Shown one piece after another: positions 55,772-64,000 of a stretch of DNA of 64,000 nucleotides (the first letter of the stretch is position 1; the number at the start of each line of letters is the position of its first letter). The stretch is from Veillonella magna DSM 19857 (GTDB taxonomy: Bacteria > Bacillota > Negativicutes > Veillonellales > Veillonellaceae), in assembly GCF_000428745.1 (NCBI RefSeq), contig NZ_AUAN01000007.1, forward strand, positions 1 to 64,000, in the 5' to 3' direction. The translations under genes were made by a program, and so were the position numbers. The notes below the pieces were generated by a model that worked only from the letters and a program-made list of their open reading frames with translations, was not told where the DNA came from and searched no databases.

Positions 55772-56998
55772 CTATCGTTCCAAAAATCTAAATACGCTAA
55801 TCTCTCGCGGACAATTCATACGCACCGGGAACCAATGCCCCGTCCCGTTATTGACATATCCATAATTATTACCATTGCGGTACATTCCCTTCCAATACGG
55901 TGTTCCTACTGGTACCAATGAATTACCGGCCACATTAATCTGACCACCGTGAGTATGACCACTTAAAGTAACGGGAATATTTCGTTTAAATGCATCGCCA
56001 ATAAAATCCGGATGATGCGCCAATAAAACAACAAATGCTTCTTGCGGCACTCCTTCCAGAGCCGCTTCAAGATAAGATTCTCTCTGTGCCTGACTGCGCG
56101 CAAAAGAATAATCTACGCCGGCTAAATATACAGGCCATGAACCACCACTGAGTCGAAGCGATGAATTCCGAAATACACGCATTGATAAGGCCCCGAATGA
56201 TTCTAAAATAAGCGGTACATTATGAAAGTACTCATGGTTCCCTAAAATATAGTCGATTCCATCAGGGATTTTAGGGAATAAGGCTTCCAATCGTTCGCAT
56301 AGTCCCGGCAAAAAGTCAAGATTGTCAATTAAATCGCCGGTAATTACCAGACGATCCGGATGTTCTGCCAACACTCGCTCCGCAATCTCATCAAAATCAT
56401 GCAAATCAATAAATGGTCCTATATGGACATCACTGATTTGTGCAATCCTATAGTTCTTCAAATACATCGGTAAGCTATCGAACAGCAGGTCATGATGAGT
56501 AACCACTAAATTTTGTGCACCTTCAAATGCCTTAACCGAGGCTCCGCCTATAGTAATTGCCGGAATAGCAATGGCTGCCCCCTTTAAAAATGCTCGGCGC
56601 GATGGATTTGCCACGCCATCATCTGCGATTATCGTTCCTCTCGGATCATCTGTTGCACCTGTACTTGCCATCTTTGTTGGTTTACAAAATCTGCACCACA
56701 ACCATCCATAACCAACGAGAACTGCCATCAATGCCACCGCTACGGCGGCACCGATCATATATCCGTATACTTCAATCGTCCAATCGCGCCAAAAGCCATA
56801 CCATTCACCATGATATAAATGGCCCTGTGCAATTTGATAATATGCCGCTCCAAAAACAGCAACAATCTCTATCCCTAAAAGGCTCCAAAACCAACGTTTT
56901 TTCTGCGGTACTCCCCATAAACGCAATGGTAAATACGCCATGCCCAACATAATCAGCAAGGTACCAATACTCACAACTGTTAAAAAGATAACTCTCAT
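55772..56998 (-). CDS. Membrane metallophosphoesterase with internal Tat motif
   Basis: This 408-residue protein has three N-terminal transmembrane helices (about 4-25, 36-56, 77-100) and a linker. A twin-arginine motif SRRAFLKG (Arg134-Arg135) with a following hydrophobic stretch comes next, then a calcineurin-like phosphoesterase domain: ISDVHIGPF, VITGDLIDN, LGNHEYFHN, LLAHHPDF and LSGHTHGGQI supply all metal ligands. The class is that of YkuE/YpbG-like enzymes, some of which act on phospholipids or UDP-sugar lipids. The catalytic domain would be outside the cytoplasm. It is a single gene, with GGAGACGCC upstream. Confidence 0.9.
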   Translation of the reverse strand: MRVIFLTVVSIGTLLIMLGMAYLPLRLWGVPQKKRWFWSLLGIEIVAVFGAAYYQIAQGHLYHGEWYGFWRDWTIEVYGYMIGAAVAVALMAVLVGYGWLWCRFCKPTKMASTGATDDPRGTIIADDGVANPSRRAFLKGAAIAIPAITIGGASVKAFEGAQNLVVTHHDLLFDSLPMYLKNYRIAQISDVHIGPFIDLHDFDEIAERVLAEHPDRLVITGDLIDNLDFLPGLCERLEALFPKIPDGIDYILGNHEYFHNVPLILESFGALSMRVFRNSSLRLSGGSWPVYLAGVDYSFARSQAQRESYLEAALEGVPQEAFVVLLAHHPDFIGDAFKRNIPVTLSGHTHGGQINVAGNSLVPVGTPYWKGMYRNGNNYGYVNNGTGHWFPVRMNCPREISVFRFLER

Positions 56999-57041
56999 GT
57001 ATGGCGTCTCCTTCCTTATTCATAGCAGAATGTTACACGCA

Positions 57042-58361
57042 CTATGATTGACAAAAAACAGTAAGCTTACCGTGAGGCCCGGCCCAAGGCAAAGTAGCAA
57101 ACTCTTCTTTGCGCAGCCAACACCATCCCTCCGGTAGCGTCGGTAACGCGTTTTTTCCTTTACCTTCACTCCGTACTTTACTGTCATCCACGACTTTATT
57201 GCTATCCGTCTCTTTTACTTCTGCTTGTATGGACTCTAATGTACCCTCATATACATCCATAATCCATCGGCGATGGGAGAATACGTGAACCAGCTCCGTT
57301 ACTTTTTCTTCTTTAATTACCACAGATAGTCCCAGTGCCGCCAACTCAGACTGTATAGCAGCTACACCTTCTTCGTATACATGTCGTCGATCATAGGCAT
57401 TCGGCTTTGGCAATATCGCCGATGTACGGCGTTTACCTCCGGGTTTCTTTTTTACCTCAAACGCATCATTTGTAACTATATCCGAAAATAATATCTCTTC
57501 CTTGCGTGAGATATGCTCATCATTTTTCTTTGGTTCCGGCAAGGGTGCCAACTCGACAGTAGGAAACTCCCACATAGATCGCAATAATCCCCGATTCGGG
57601 CGCCGATGCAACAAATAATATCCCTTATAGGAAAAAAGTCCCACCCAAAGTGGGATGGTAGGTACTTTTGTATTTTTTATTCGCACCGGTAAATCCTTTG
57701 CCGTACCTGCTGCCAACGCTCGGCACATATTTGCCAATGGACATACTTCACAACGCGGTACTTTCGGAATACATACAGAAGCACCAAAATCCATAAGCGC
57801 TTCATTAAAATCACCGGGGCGATCATATGGCATCGTTTCCGACACTAAAGCTTCAATCTGTTTACGCCCGGCCGTTTTTAAAATATCATCGTGAATATCA
57901 TACAGACGCGCATAGACGCGTAACACATTACCGTCCACAGCCGGTTCCCGTTGATTAAACGCAATAGATAGTACTGCTCCCGCCGTATATGCGCCTACGC
58001 CGCGTAGACTTTCCATCGCTTTACGATCGCGCGGTACTTGACCGCCGTATTTATTCACGACTTCCTGTACCCCAAGTCTTAAGTTGCGCGCTCGTGAATA
58101 ATAGCCCAGTCCCTGCCAAGCACGAACCACCGTATCTTCATCGGCAGCCGCTAAATCTTCCATTGTCGGAAATTGCCGCATCCACTGCTCGTAGTATGGT
58201 CGCATCGCTTCGATACGAGTTTGCTGTGACATAATTTCCGATACCCAAATACGATAAGGGTCTTTACTTTCCCGCCAAGGCAGAGCCCGCTTGTGTACGT
58301 CATACCACGCGAGTAACTGTAATGTCCACGCCGGTATATTAACTTCATTTTTATTATTCAT
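57042..58361 (-). CDS. mutY: A/G-specific adenine glycosylase MutY
   Basis: This 439-residue DNA glycosylase removes adenine opposite 8-oxoguanine. It has WVSEIMSQQTRIEAMRPYYEQW (catalytic Glu), the HhH LRGVGAYTAGAVLSIAFNQREPAVDGNV (catalytic Asp) and the [4Fe-4S] loop C-x6-C-x2-C-x5-C (CIPKVPRCEVCPLANMC). The C-terminal NUDIX-like 8-oxoG reader domain (about 230-430) is larger than usual because of a polar insert of about 60 residues in its middle and another near the end. Its start overlaps the preceding NUDIX gene by eight bases, with GAGGGG upstream. Confidence 0.96.
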   Translation of the reverse strand: MNNKNEVNIPAWTLQLLAWYDVHKRALPWRESKDPYRIWVSEIMSQQTRIEAMRPYYEQWMRQFPTMEDLAAADEDTVVRAWQGLGYYSRARNLRLGVQEVVNKYGGQVPRDRKAMESLRGVGAYTAGAVLSIAFNQREPAVDGNVLRVYARLYDIHDDILKTAGRKQIEALVSETMPYDRPGDFNEALMDFGASVCIPKVPRCEVCPLANMCRALAAGTAKDLPVRIKNTKVPTIPLWVGLFSYKGYYLLHRRPNRGLLRSMWEFPTVELAPLPEPKKNDEHISRKEEILFSDIVTNDAFEVKKKPGGKRRTSAILPKPNAYDRRHVYEEGVAAIQSELAALGLSVVIKEEKVTELVHVFSHRRWIMDVYEGTLESIQAEVKETDSNKVVDDSKVRSEGKGKNALPTLPEGWCWLRKEEFATLPWAGPHGKLTVFCQS

Positions 58362-58890
58362 GGGAATACCCCTCATAAATCCATTCTTTACAGAGCACTT
58401 CATCCTCTAATTCAGCAATAGTTTCTACCGGTTGTAACCACATATGCTCTACTGCTTCATTATCATCGGCAAATGTAATAACGCCTTTCAGCCGATATCC
58501 CTTAAAAAGTTCCGGCAGCCAAACTCTGTCGCCTTTCCACATAGATTCATACGGAATATCCTGTATCGCAAACCATTGTGGTTCCATTTCTTCCGACATA
58601 AGCGGCAGTCCCTCATACTGAGAAATCATATATACATAACCGATATGAGTAAGCTCCGGTGCAGCAGGAAAAACAAAATTAAAAAGCGCTACTGCCTCCA
58701 AATGATTTGGATCCGCTACCAACGATACCTCCTCAAATAATTCTCGCACCATACAATCGCGAAATATTTCACCATCTTGTACCTTACCGCCAAATCCATT
58801 ATACTTATCTGCACCGAAGCCACGTCTCTTGCGCCCCAGCAATATATTTCCATTCCCATCAACGGGAAATCCTAATGTCGTTGGTTTCAT
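58354..58890 (-). CDS. MTH1-like NUDIX hydrolase (probable 8-oxo-dGTP pyrophosphatase)
   Basis: This 178-residue protein starts MKPTTLGFPVDGNGNILLG and continues KRRGFGADKYNGFGGKVQDG, strikingly like human MTH1 (NUDT1). The NUDIX box runs from G35 to about residue 57 with REL-x-EE intact, but the final Gly is Ser56. Downstream SEEMEPQWFAIQDIPYESMW parallels the MTH1 DEMRPCWFQLDQIPFKDMW segment. It would hydrolyse oxidized purine nucleotides. Its 3' end overlaps mutY by eight bases, so pool sanitation and mispair repair are co-expressed. GGAGG at seven bases sets ATG 58890; the long upstream extension of the frame lacks a site. Confidence 0.9.
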   Translation of the reverse strand: MKPTTLGFPVDGNGNILLGRKRRGFGADKYNGFGGKVQDGEIFRDCMVRELFEEVSLVADPNHLEAVALFNFVFPAAPELTHIGYVYMISQYEGLPLMSEEMEPQWFAIQDIPYESMWKGDRVWLPELFKGYRLKGVITFADDNEAVEHMWLQPVETIAELEDEVLCKEWIYEGYSHE

Positions 58891-58999
58891 TGTTCCTCCA
58901 TTATTCTTCGTTACGTTATTCATTGTAATTTTATATATATTATAACAATACTGCCAAAATCTACCAACATATGATAGTATAGTATCAGTGAGGTGTATT

Positions 59000-59767
59000 A
59001 TGAATAATCCATTACTGTTTAATATTGCCATGGGGCGTACCAAACCAGAAAATATCCGCCACAAAGACGCCGATTGTCCCTTTTGCCATCCGGAACAGTT
59101 GACGGATATTTTAGCACAGGACGGCTCCATCATATGGCTCATGAATAAATATCCCGTATTGGAACGGACTTGGCAAACAGTTATCATTGAAGGCGATGAC
59201 TGTCACAGCGAATACTCGCGCTTTCCCTTGGATAAGGCCGAACACGTCTTGTCCTTTTCGTTGGAAAAATGGCAAGAAACTATGGCGCGACCGGAATTTA
59301 CTTCCGTTCTGTACTTTAAAAATTACGGGCCCATGTCGGGTGGCTCCATCCGTCATCCCCACAGCCAAATCGTCGGTCTTTACGACTACGATTATCGCGA
59401 GGACATAAAAGAATATCATCTTGATGGCTGGACCGTAGGCGAAACCGATGCTTATCGTATTACTATTTCCGATAAACCCATTATCGGCTTTTTCGAATTC
59501 AACATTCAGTTCGATTCGCATTGCCATCGACGAGTACTAGCACTCCGCATTCAACAAATCTTACGATATTTGTTGGGAGATTTTTCACGGTATGCTGCGT
59601 CATACAACTTATTCTTTTACGACCTTCACACCTCGCATTACTATGTAAAAATCGTACCGCGCTATTTAACGTCACCACTGTATGTCGGTTATCGTATCAG
59701 CCAAGTAGGTAATAACGAACGCATCCACTCTATGCTGGACGAACTGCGCGCAGCCATAAAGAATTGA
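59000..59767 (+). CDS. HIT/GalT-like protein (DUF4931 type)
   Basis: This 255-residue protein resembles galactose-1-phosphate uridylyltransferases of the HIT superfamily. It has a zinc-type CPFC near residue 25 and the nucleotidyl-transfer motif HPHSQ (about 118-122). A second half has FEFNIQFDSH and LHTSHYYVKIVPRY. It is shorter than GalT (about 350) and lacks recognisable galactose-binding parts; DUF4931 proteins of Firmicutes look like this. A nucleotidyl- or phosphorylase-type reaction is likely, with substrate unknown. ATG 59000 follows GTGAGGTG. It is co-directional with the phosphoesterase 60 bases downstream. Confidence 0.82.
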   Translation: MNNPLLFNIAMGRTKPENIRHKDADCPFCHPEQLTDILAQDGSIIWLMNKYPVLERTWQTVIIEGDDCHSEYSRFPLDKAEHVLSFSLEKWQETMARPEFTSVLYFKNYGPMSGGSIRHPHSQIVGLYDYDYREDIKEYHLDGWTVGETDAYRITISDKPIIGFFEFNIQFDSHCHRRVLALRIQQILRYLLGDFSRYAASYNLFFYDLHTSHYYVKIVPRYLTSPLYVGYRISQVGNNERIHSMLDELRAAIKN

Positions 59768-59827
59768 GTATCTGTTTGCGTCATACATAATTAGTAACAT
59801 ATACTCGCTGATGAAAAGGAGTTTTTT

Positions 59828-60577
59828 ATGAAAATTTTCGCCATTGGCGATTTGCATTTATCCGGTACACCACCACAAAAACCTATGGACGTCTTCGGTG
59901 AACACTGGCATAATCATTGGGAAAAGATTCGTACCCACTGGCAACAATCCGTCACTGATGACGACATTGTATTTATCGTCGGCGACACATCGTGGGCCAT
60001 GCGTCTTGACGCCGCTTTGGAAGATCTTCAATCTATCATGACCTTGCCCGGACAAAAATATATCATCCGCGGCAACCACGACTATTGGTGGACCGGTGTA
60101 AGTAAAATGACCAAAGTCACCGATGGTGGGTTGACTTTCTTACAAGGCCACGGACTTGCCGTACCGGCATCCTTAACGCCTCAATCAGCCGTGCTTCTTG
60201 CTTTTGGCGGAACCCGAGGCTATTTATGTCCTAACGATGGCGGCTTCACTCCGGACACAGACGACAGCATCTATGCCCGTGAACTGCTTCGCACGGAAGC
60301 TGCTTTAAAGGAAATGGATGCAGCTATAACAAAGCTATCGGCAACAACCGATGCTCCGCCACTACGGATATTGTTACTGCATTATCCACCGTTTAACGAT
60401 AAAAATGAAGCCAGCGGATTTACAGAGCTAATGGAGCGCTATCACGTAGACCACTGTATTTTCGGACATCTCCACGACAGCCTTTCTTTTTCTCGTATTC
60501 CCGAATCGGCCGGTCACACGCGGCTCCATTTAGTATCTGCGGACTACATGAATTTTTCATTAAAACAGATTTTATAA
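59828..60577 (+). CDS. Cytoplasmic metallophosphoesterase
   Basis: This 249-residue protein has the full calcineurin-like set: IGDLHLSG, FIVGDTSWAM, IIRGNHDYWW, LLLHYPP and CIFGHLHD. There is no signal or membrane segment. YxDYWW-type sequence and length match a Firmicutes group of small phosphoesterases with unknown substrate. AAGGAG precedes the start. With the DUF4931-like gene upstream and the small gene downstream it may form a three-gene unit; the gaps are 60 and 48 bases. Confidence 0.9.
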   Translation: MKIFAIGDLHLSGTPPQKPMDVFGEHWHNHWEKIRTHWQQSVTDDDIVFIVGDTSWAMRLDAALEDLQSIMTLPGQKYIIRGNHDYWWTGVSKMTKVTDGGLTFLQGHGLAVPASLTPQSAVLLAFGGTRGYLCPNDGGFTPDTDDSIYARELLRTEAALKEMDAAITKLSATTDAPPLRILLLHYPPFNDKNEASGFTELMERYHVDHCIFGHLHDSLSFSRIPESAGHTRLHLVSADYMNFSLKQIL

Positions 60578-60625
60578 AACAACGATTACAAAATAAATTC
60601 TATACATTAATTAATAGGAGAGACT

Positions 60626-60856
60626 ATGAGTCGCATTCACAAAGAGCATCTACAGGCCGGCTACATTTTCGGTGATCCGACCAACGAAGAATATATTTAT
60701 CTACCCGCCGGCGAGGTGGGTACTGACGCACCTATGTGCGTCATCGAGCGCGGTTCCTCCCGTGAAGATATTTCTTTAGATGAGGCAGCGCACTTAATTG
60801 ATACACTTACCTTGAAAGCCTGTCAACATCCTACGTTAGGAAGACGCTCCTTTTAG
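60626..60856 (+). CDS. Small conserved-looking protein of unknown function
   Basis: This 76-residue protein (MSRIHKEHLQAGYIFGDPTN onward) has an excellent AGGAG site and ends 28 bases before a strong terminator, which supports a real gene. It is mixed alpha/beta in appearance with a central VIERGSSREDISLDEAAHLID helix, and has no membrane segment. I recognise no family. Confidence 0.75.
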   Translation: MSRIHKEHLQAGYIFGDPTNEEYIYLPAGEVGTDAPMCVIERGSSREDISLDEAAHLIDTLTLKACQHPTLGRRSF

Positions 60857-60883
60857 AAAATAATCATACACAATTCTTCTATA

Positions 60884-60937
60884 AAAATATGCCGCGTAAA
60901 CGACACATAGCATTCTGTCGTTTACGCGGCATATTTT
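60884..60937. terminator. Perfect 22-bp stem bidirectional terminator
   Basis: The arms 60884-60905 and 60916-60937 are perfect reverse complements (AAAATATGCCGCG...CGCGGCATATTTT) around a 10-base loop. It lies between converging genes, and its right arm covers the stop of the DUF445 gene at 60936. Confidence 0.93.
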
Positions 60938-62219
60938 ATATTCCCAGGCTATGTACTATCGGCTCATACACGATATGTAAAAACCCCCAAACACCAAGCC
61001 CGCACGCAGCGCCCACCAAGGCACCGTTAATACGTATCCAGCTTAAATCATCCTCCACCTTCGACTCGATAAAATAAATAAATCGCTCCGTAGACAACCC
61101 CTTCAATACCTGTCGCACTATAACGCCAATAAGCGCATGCCCCTGGTAAAGCACATATTCTGCCAAACGATGACAAGCAGCTTCCAATTGCTTTCTAATC
61201 TGAGGACGAGAACCATAGACTTTCCATAATTCCTGTAAGGATTGCTCCAATACTGCCGCCGGAGTTTCTTTAGTAACCAGTTCATCCACATAAGGGCAAA
61301 CGTAGGTGAGAATAACTTGCTCCCAATTTTCTTCCGCAATCCATTGTCGGAAGGTTTTATCAATGGTGCCTGTAACTGTGCTGTTATACGCCATAGTTTC
61401 TATCGGTATCACCCACTGTTGCATCCAAACCAACCGTTCCCGACTGCCCGGTTGCTTCCATCGTTCTAATAAACGATGTAATTCATGTAGCAAAGAAACA
61501 GCCATATCTCGCGCATTAATAATGTCTGTTGCCTCTGACAAACCAATAATAAGTGCCTTCCACAAATCATCTTTCTTCTTTTGTATTTCCTCATCAATAA
61601 GATTGGTCACCCATTGAATAACACCGGGCCTGTCTAACTGCTGTTGTAATTCATCAAGCCATTTTATAATAATTGCTTCATGTCTATTTTCTCTGCACAC
61701 CGCAAGCAACCATTGTTGTAGCGGTCCGACAATCGACTGCTGCTCTAATATACTGCGCAATTTTCCACCGCCCCATTTGGCCCATTCAGCTTGCGTACGC
61801 TGCTGCCAAAGTTGTAAGAGCCCTATCTGCAGCAATGATTGTAATTGCGCTCGTCCCTTAGTTCCGGTAATATATCGATCCAATAACGGCATAAACCGTA
61901 CTGTTGCCAATGCCATCTTACAACGTTCTAAGGTAAGTAATTTTGTATCCGCCAGTTGAGCAATTCCTTCAATAAGCCTATCTTTATTACGCGGAATCAA
62001 TTCCGTATGATACGGTACTCCCAACGGTTTTCTGAATAAAGCCGTAACAGCAAACCAATCGGCTACGCTGCCGATAAGTGCCGACTGTACTACCCAGTAC
62101 AAGGCTTCATACCAAACAGCGGTCGTATAGAATTGTCCGATAAAAACAAACGTGTATAGCACTGCCGACACCAATAATACTCTGTCGGCCCAGCGTCGTC
62201 TCACGCCTTTGGTATTCAT
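60936..62219 (-). CDS. DUF445 membrane protein (second of a tandem pair)
   Basis: This 427-residue protein has the DUF445 start: two N-terminal hydrophobic segments (about 12-30 and 38-55), ALIGSVADWFAVTALFRKPLGVPYHTELIP (about 46-75), a long helical cytoplasmic or periplasmic body, and a C-terminal DLSWIRINGALVGAACGLGVW that returns to the membrane. The family is common in Firmicutes and proteobacteria, and its function is unknown. Its ATG overlaps the stop of the upstream paralogue by four bases (62216-62219). Confidence 0.9.
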   Translation of the reverse strand: MNTKGVRRRWADRVLLVSAVLYTFVFIGQFYTTAVWYEALYWVVQSALIGSVADWFAVTALFRKPLGVPYHTELIPRNKDRLIEGIAQLADTKLLTLERCKMALATVRFMPLLDRYITGTKGRAQLQSLLQIGLLQLWQQRTQAEWAKWGGGKLRSILEQQSIVGPLQQWLLAVCRENRHEAIIIKWLDELQQQLDRPGVIQWVTNLIDEEIQKKKDDLWKALIIGLSEATDIINARDMAVSLLHELHRLLERWKQPGSRERLVWMQQWVIPIETMAYNSTVTGTIDKTFRQWIAEENWEQVILTYVCPYVDELVTKETPAAVLEQSLQELWKVYGSRPQIRKQLEAACHRLAEYVLYQGHALIGVIVRQVLKGLSTERFIYFIESKVEDDLSWIRINGALVGAACGLGVWGFLHIVYEPIVHSLGI

Positions 62220-63451
62220 ACAAACAAACTCCTTCGTATCACTTCCGCCACCATATAAAATACTCCGCCTAACATGGCCCCTACCAACGAACCATTAATG
62301 CGAATCATCTGCAAATCATAATCCAGTTTATCCCGCACAAGAGTAGCAAGTTTTTCCGGTGCATACGCAGACATTTCTTTTACCACTGCCGTATCCACAA
62401 ATCGACGCACCCGTCGTAACCACGGCACCATACTTACCAATACAACCCGTTCCACCGCTGCCAAGCGTATCTCATCTGTTAATAACGCTTCCGCATACTC
62501 TATAATTTTTATTTCCGCCATAGCCCAAAGTGACTGACTTGATGTAATCATATCTTCGGCTGTTAATTCCTCCAGCCGATTGATAACCCAATGATCCTTT
62601 TTAGACTCTATATATGCTTGCCATGTCGAGTTATGCGATAGCTCATTAACCACGCCGATAGCTTTGGCATACACATATTGTCCCAGCGGCGATGCTAAGG
62701 ATTCCTGTGATGCCAAATACGCCGCACCTTTTCGCTGGATTAAATCCGTAATATGTTCCGGTGACACGCTGTCGCCTCCAAAAGCCAATGCGACCTCACG
62801 CCAAAAAGAATCTTCTGCATAACGATTCATCATAGCTGCTACTACGCTGGCAATATATGGCCGCAACCCATTGGCCTGTATCAATTGTCTAAGCAAGCGA
62901 TTTATGTAAAGCCATAATACGGAAGCCGTCTGTGGCTTCAAAAGGCTCTGACAAAAATGAATTAAAAACGGAGTCACCTGCCAATGAGTGACTCCCCTCA
63001 TGGCCGTCCGGCGCAGTTCTTGCCATAATGGTTCCAATTCGACTGTATCTGCCACCCGTTTGCACATACTAAACAGCATTTTCTTCCAGTGCATCCTGCC
63101 TTCATCACTCAAGAAATATACTATTATGCGCCGCACCGCATGTTCACGTTTAATAATACGATACATATGCGGCACTCGTAATAGTTCATCCACCATCATC
63201 ACCCGAGCCATTTCGATAAGGCGTCCTTTGCTACGCGAAATTAATGCGGTCTTATATTTGATTCCCAACGGTCTCTCAAAAAGAGCGGTTACTGCATACC
63301 AATCGGCCAATCCCCCGATCATAGCCGCCCCGAATACATGCATCAAAAAAGCAAAAAACGGATGCGCCCGGAAAGGATATACGCCAAGAAAACCTATAGC
63401 CATTGCAATTAATAGTAAGGTAGCATACTGTCGCCTATGTTGTTTTACCAT
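62216..63451 (-). CDS. DUF445 membrane protein (first of a tandem pair)
   Basis: This 411-residue paralogue of the following protein has the same layout: AAMIGGLADWYAVTALFERPLGIKYKTALI near the N-terminus and DYDLQMIRINGSLVGAMLGGVFYM at the C-terminus. Between them the two proteins differ strongly. GGAAGGAAG upstream supports ATG 63451; an upstream in-frame ATG lacks a site. The tight overlap with the next gene suggests that the two act as a heteromer. Confidence 0.9.
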   Translation of the reverse strand: MVKQHRRQYATLLLIAMAIGFLGVYPFRAHPFFAFLMHVFGAAMIGGLADWYAVTALFERPLGIKYKTALISRSKGRLIEMARVMMVDELLRVPHMYRIIKREHAVRRIIVYFLSDEGRMHWKKMLFSMCKRVADTVELEPLWQELRRTAMRGVTHWQVTPFLIHFCQSLLKPQTASVLWLYINRLLRQLIQANGLRPYIASVVAAMMNRYAEDSFWREVALAFGGDSVSPEHITDLIQRKGAAYLASQESLASPLGQYVYAKAIGVVNELSHNSTWQAYIESKKDHWVINRLEELTAEDMITSSQSLWAMAEIKIIEYAEALLTDEIRLAAVERVVLVSMVPWLRRVRRFVDTAVVKEMSAYAPEKLATLVRDKLDYDLQMIRINGSLVGAMLGGVFYMVAEVIRRSLFV

Positions 63452-63495
63452 CGTTCTTCCTTCCGTCAGTAGCTGCGATTGGCATCGATACTGAC

Positions 63496-64000
63496 TCATA
63501 GCGTTGTCATATCGCCGTCTTTGTCCGGAATCCATAAAGGCATATCCTCATACAAAGCCTTAAAATATAAAGACGGTTTCCATTTTGGACCATTGGCATG
63601 CATGGGCACGAAAAGCTGTTTCACCTTAGCCACATGTAAAAACTCAATAGGCCCCCACTCGCGGGCTGCTTCGAGACGGGCATCTACCGGAAACATAACC
63701 ACATCGGCTTGCATACCACGCACCCGTTCAAATTCCTGCACTGCATAGTTCCGAGCAAATCGATTATTTTCATCAGTATCACCTAACCAATGCCACCAAT
63801 TCAAATCGCCTGCGTGAAACACCGTATATTCTCCATTGTTTACTAAGAAGGAGCCACCTTCATCAGTGGAACCATACATGGTCACCATTACCTGTCCCAG
63901 TAAAACAACGTTACCTACATCCATAACCGTAGTGCGATTCTTAGGCATCCCTTCATGAGGTACATCTCGATGCACAATATATCGTGTCGTTTCACCATCA
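63496..64000 (-). CDS. MBL-fold metallo-hydrolase, partial (5' end beyond window)
   Basis: The minus strand is open from the window end (DGETTRYIVHRDVPHEG) to the stop at 63496. The visible part has VVLLGQVMVTMYGSTDEGGSFLV, then TVFHAGDLNWWHW, a metallo-beta-lactamase-fold GD motif, and DVVMFPVDARLEAAREWGPIEFL. The N-terminal HxHxDH motif is outside the window. It resembles small UlaG/YtkL-like MBL hydrolases. It lies 45 bases upstream of the DUF445 pair on the same strand. Confidence 0.82.
   Translation of the reverse strand, partial: DGETTRYIVHRDVPHEGMPKNRTTVMDVGNVVLLGQVMVTMYGSTDEGGSFLVNNGEYTVFHAGDLNWWHWLGDTDENNRFARNYAVQEFERVRGMQADVVMFPVDARLEAAREWGPIEFLHVAKVKQLFVPMHANGPKWKPSLYFKALYEDMPLWIPDKDGDMTTL

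Noticed and set aside
59111-59527. Minus-strand frame opposite the HIT/GalT-like gene
   Set aside because: It is antisense to a gene with the HPHSQ motif and a ribosome site, and has no support of its own.

Overview
The window looks like a chromosomal segment of a diderm Firmicute of the class Negativicutes (Veillonella/Dialister/Negativicoccus relatives). The evidence is a giant trimeric autotransporter with an ESPR-type signal region, exported SLH-domain proteins beside Gram-positive-like housekeeping genes, LutABC lactate oxidation, a Ybh-type tripartite-style exporter with a periplasmic adaptor, and Shine-Dalgarno sites of the AGGAGG type before almost every gene. No genus can be proven from the sequence alone.

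Layout. Positions 1-13985 (minus strand) hold one very large YadA/Hia-like adhesin gene. Its 3' end lies beyond position 1. It is broken twice: by an in-frame TAA at 13002-13004, and by a 7.8 kb tetracycline-resistance element at about 4090-11885. The element carries a TnpV-type protein, tet(O) with a complete attenuator leader, a small Cys-rich KTR protein, a relaxase fragment of MobV type that lost its N-terminus, a ParB-like protein, a YdbC/PC4-like ssDNA-binding protein, a small unknown protein and a large serine recombinase (TnpX/TndX type). Removing 4090-11885 restores the adhesin reading frame exactly.

From 14.9 to 23.6 kb come hydroxylamine reductase (hcp) with a divergent Crp/Fnr regulator, then a ybhGFSR-like drug exporter operon ending in a CecR-like TetR regulator. 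A perfect palindrome sits between the -35 and -10 of that operon. From 23.7 to 31.9 kb are a membrane-anchored protein of unknown function, a tRNA cluster (Asn, Glu, Val), a GGDEF relic, glutamate dehydrogenase, exonuclease III, a two-domain sulfurtransferase, a YwlG protein and a CDF metal transporter.

From 32.1 to 47.8 kb the theme is amino-acid and organic-acid fermentation: a D-hydantoinase-like amidohydrolase, ornithine decarboxylase, a lone MetQ, threonine ammonia-lyase with an amino-acid permease, a ferredoxin-nitroreductase, FetAB, a TcyP-like symporter and lutABC. From 48.5 to 64 kb are cell-envelope and maintenance genes: two overlapping SLH proteins that share an unrecognised C-terminal module, an RsiV/DUF3298-like exported protein, an OPT peptide transporter behind a cluster of GTAC-centred repeats, a PepSY protein, a membrane metallophosphoesterase with an internal Tat motif, an MTH1-like NUDIX gene overlapping mutY, a GalT/HIT-like protein, a second metallophosphoesterase, tandem DUF445 paralogues, and the start of an MBL-fold gene cut by the window end.

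The most striking points are the double inactivation of the adhesin (including a stop codon lying inside a perfect 11-bp inverted repeat), the deletion-fusion inside the mobile element, the paired SLH proteins with a common unknown domain, and two candidate operators. I saw no CRISPR array, rRNA gene or convincing new defence system.
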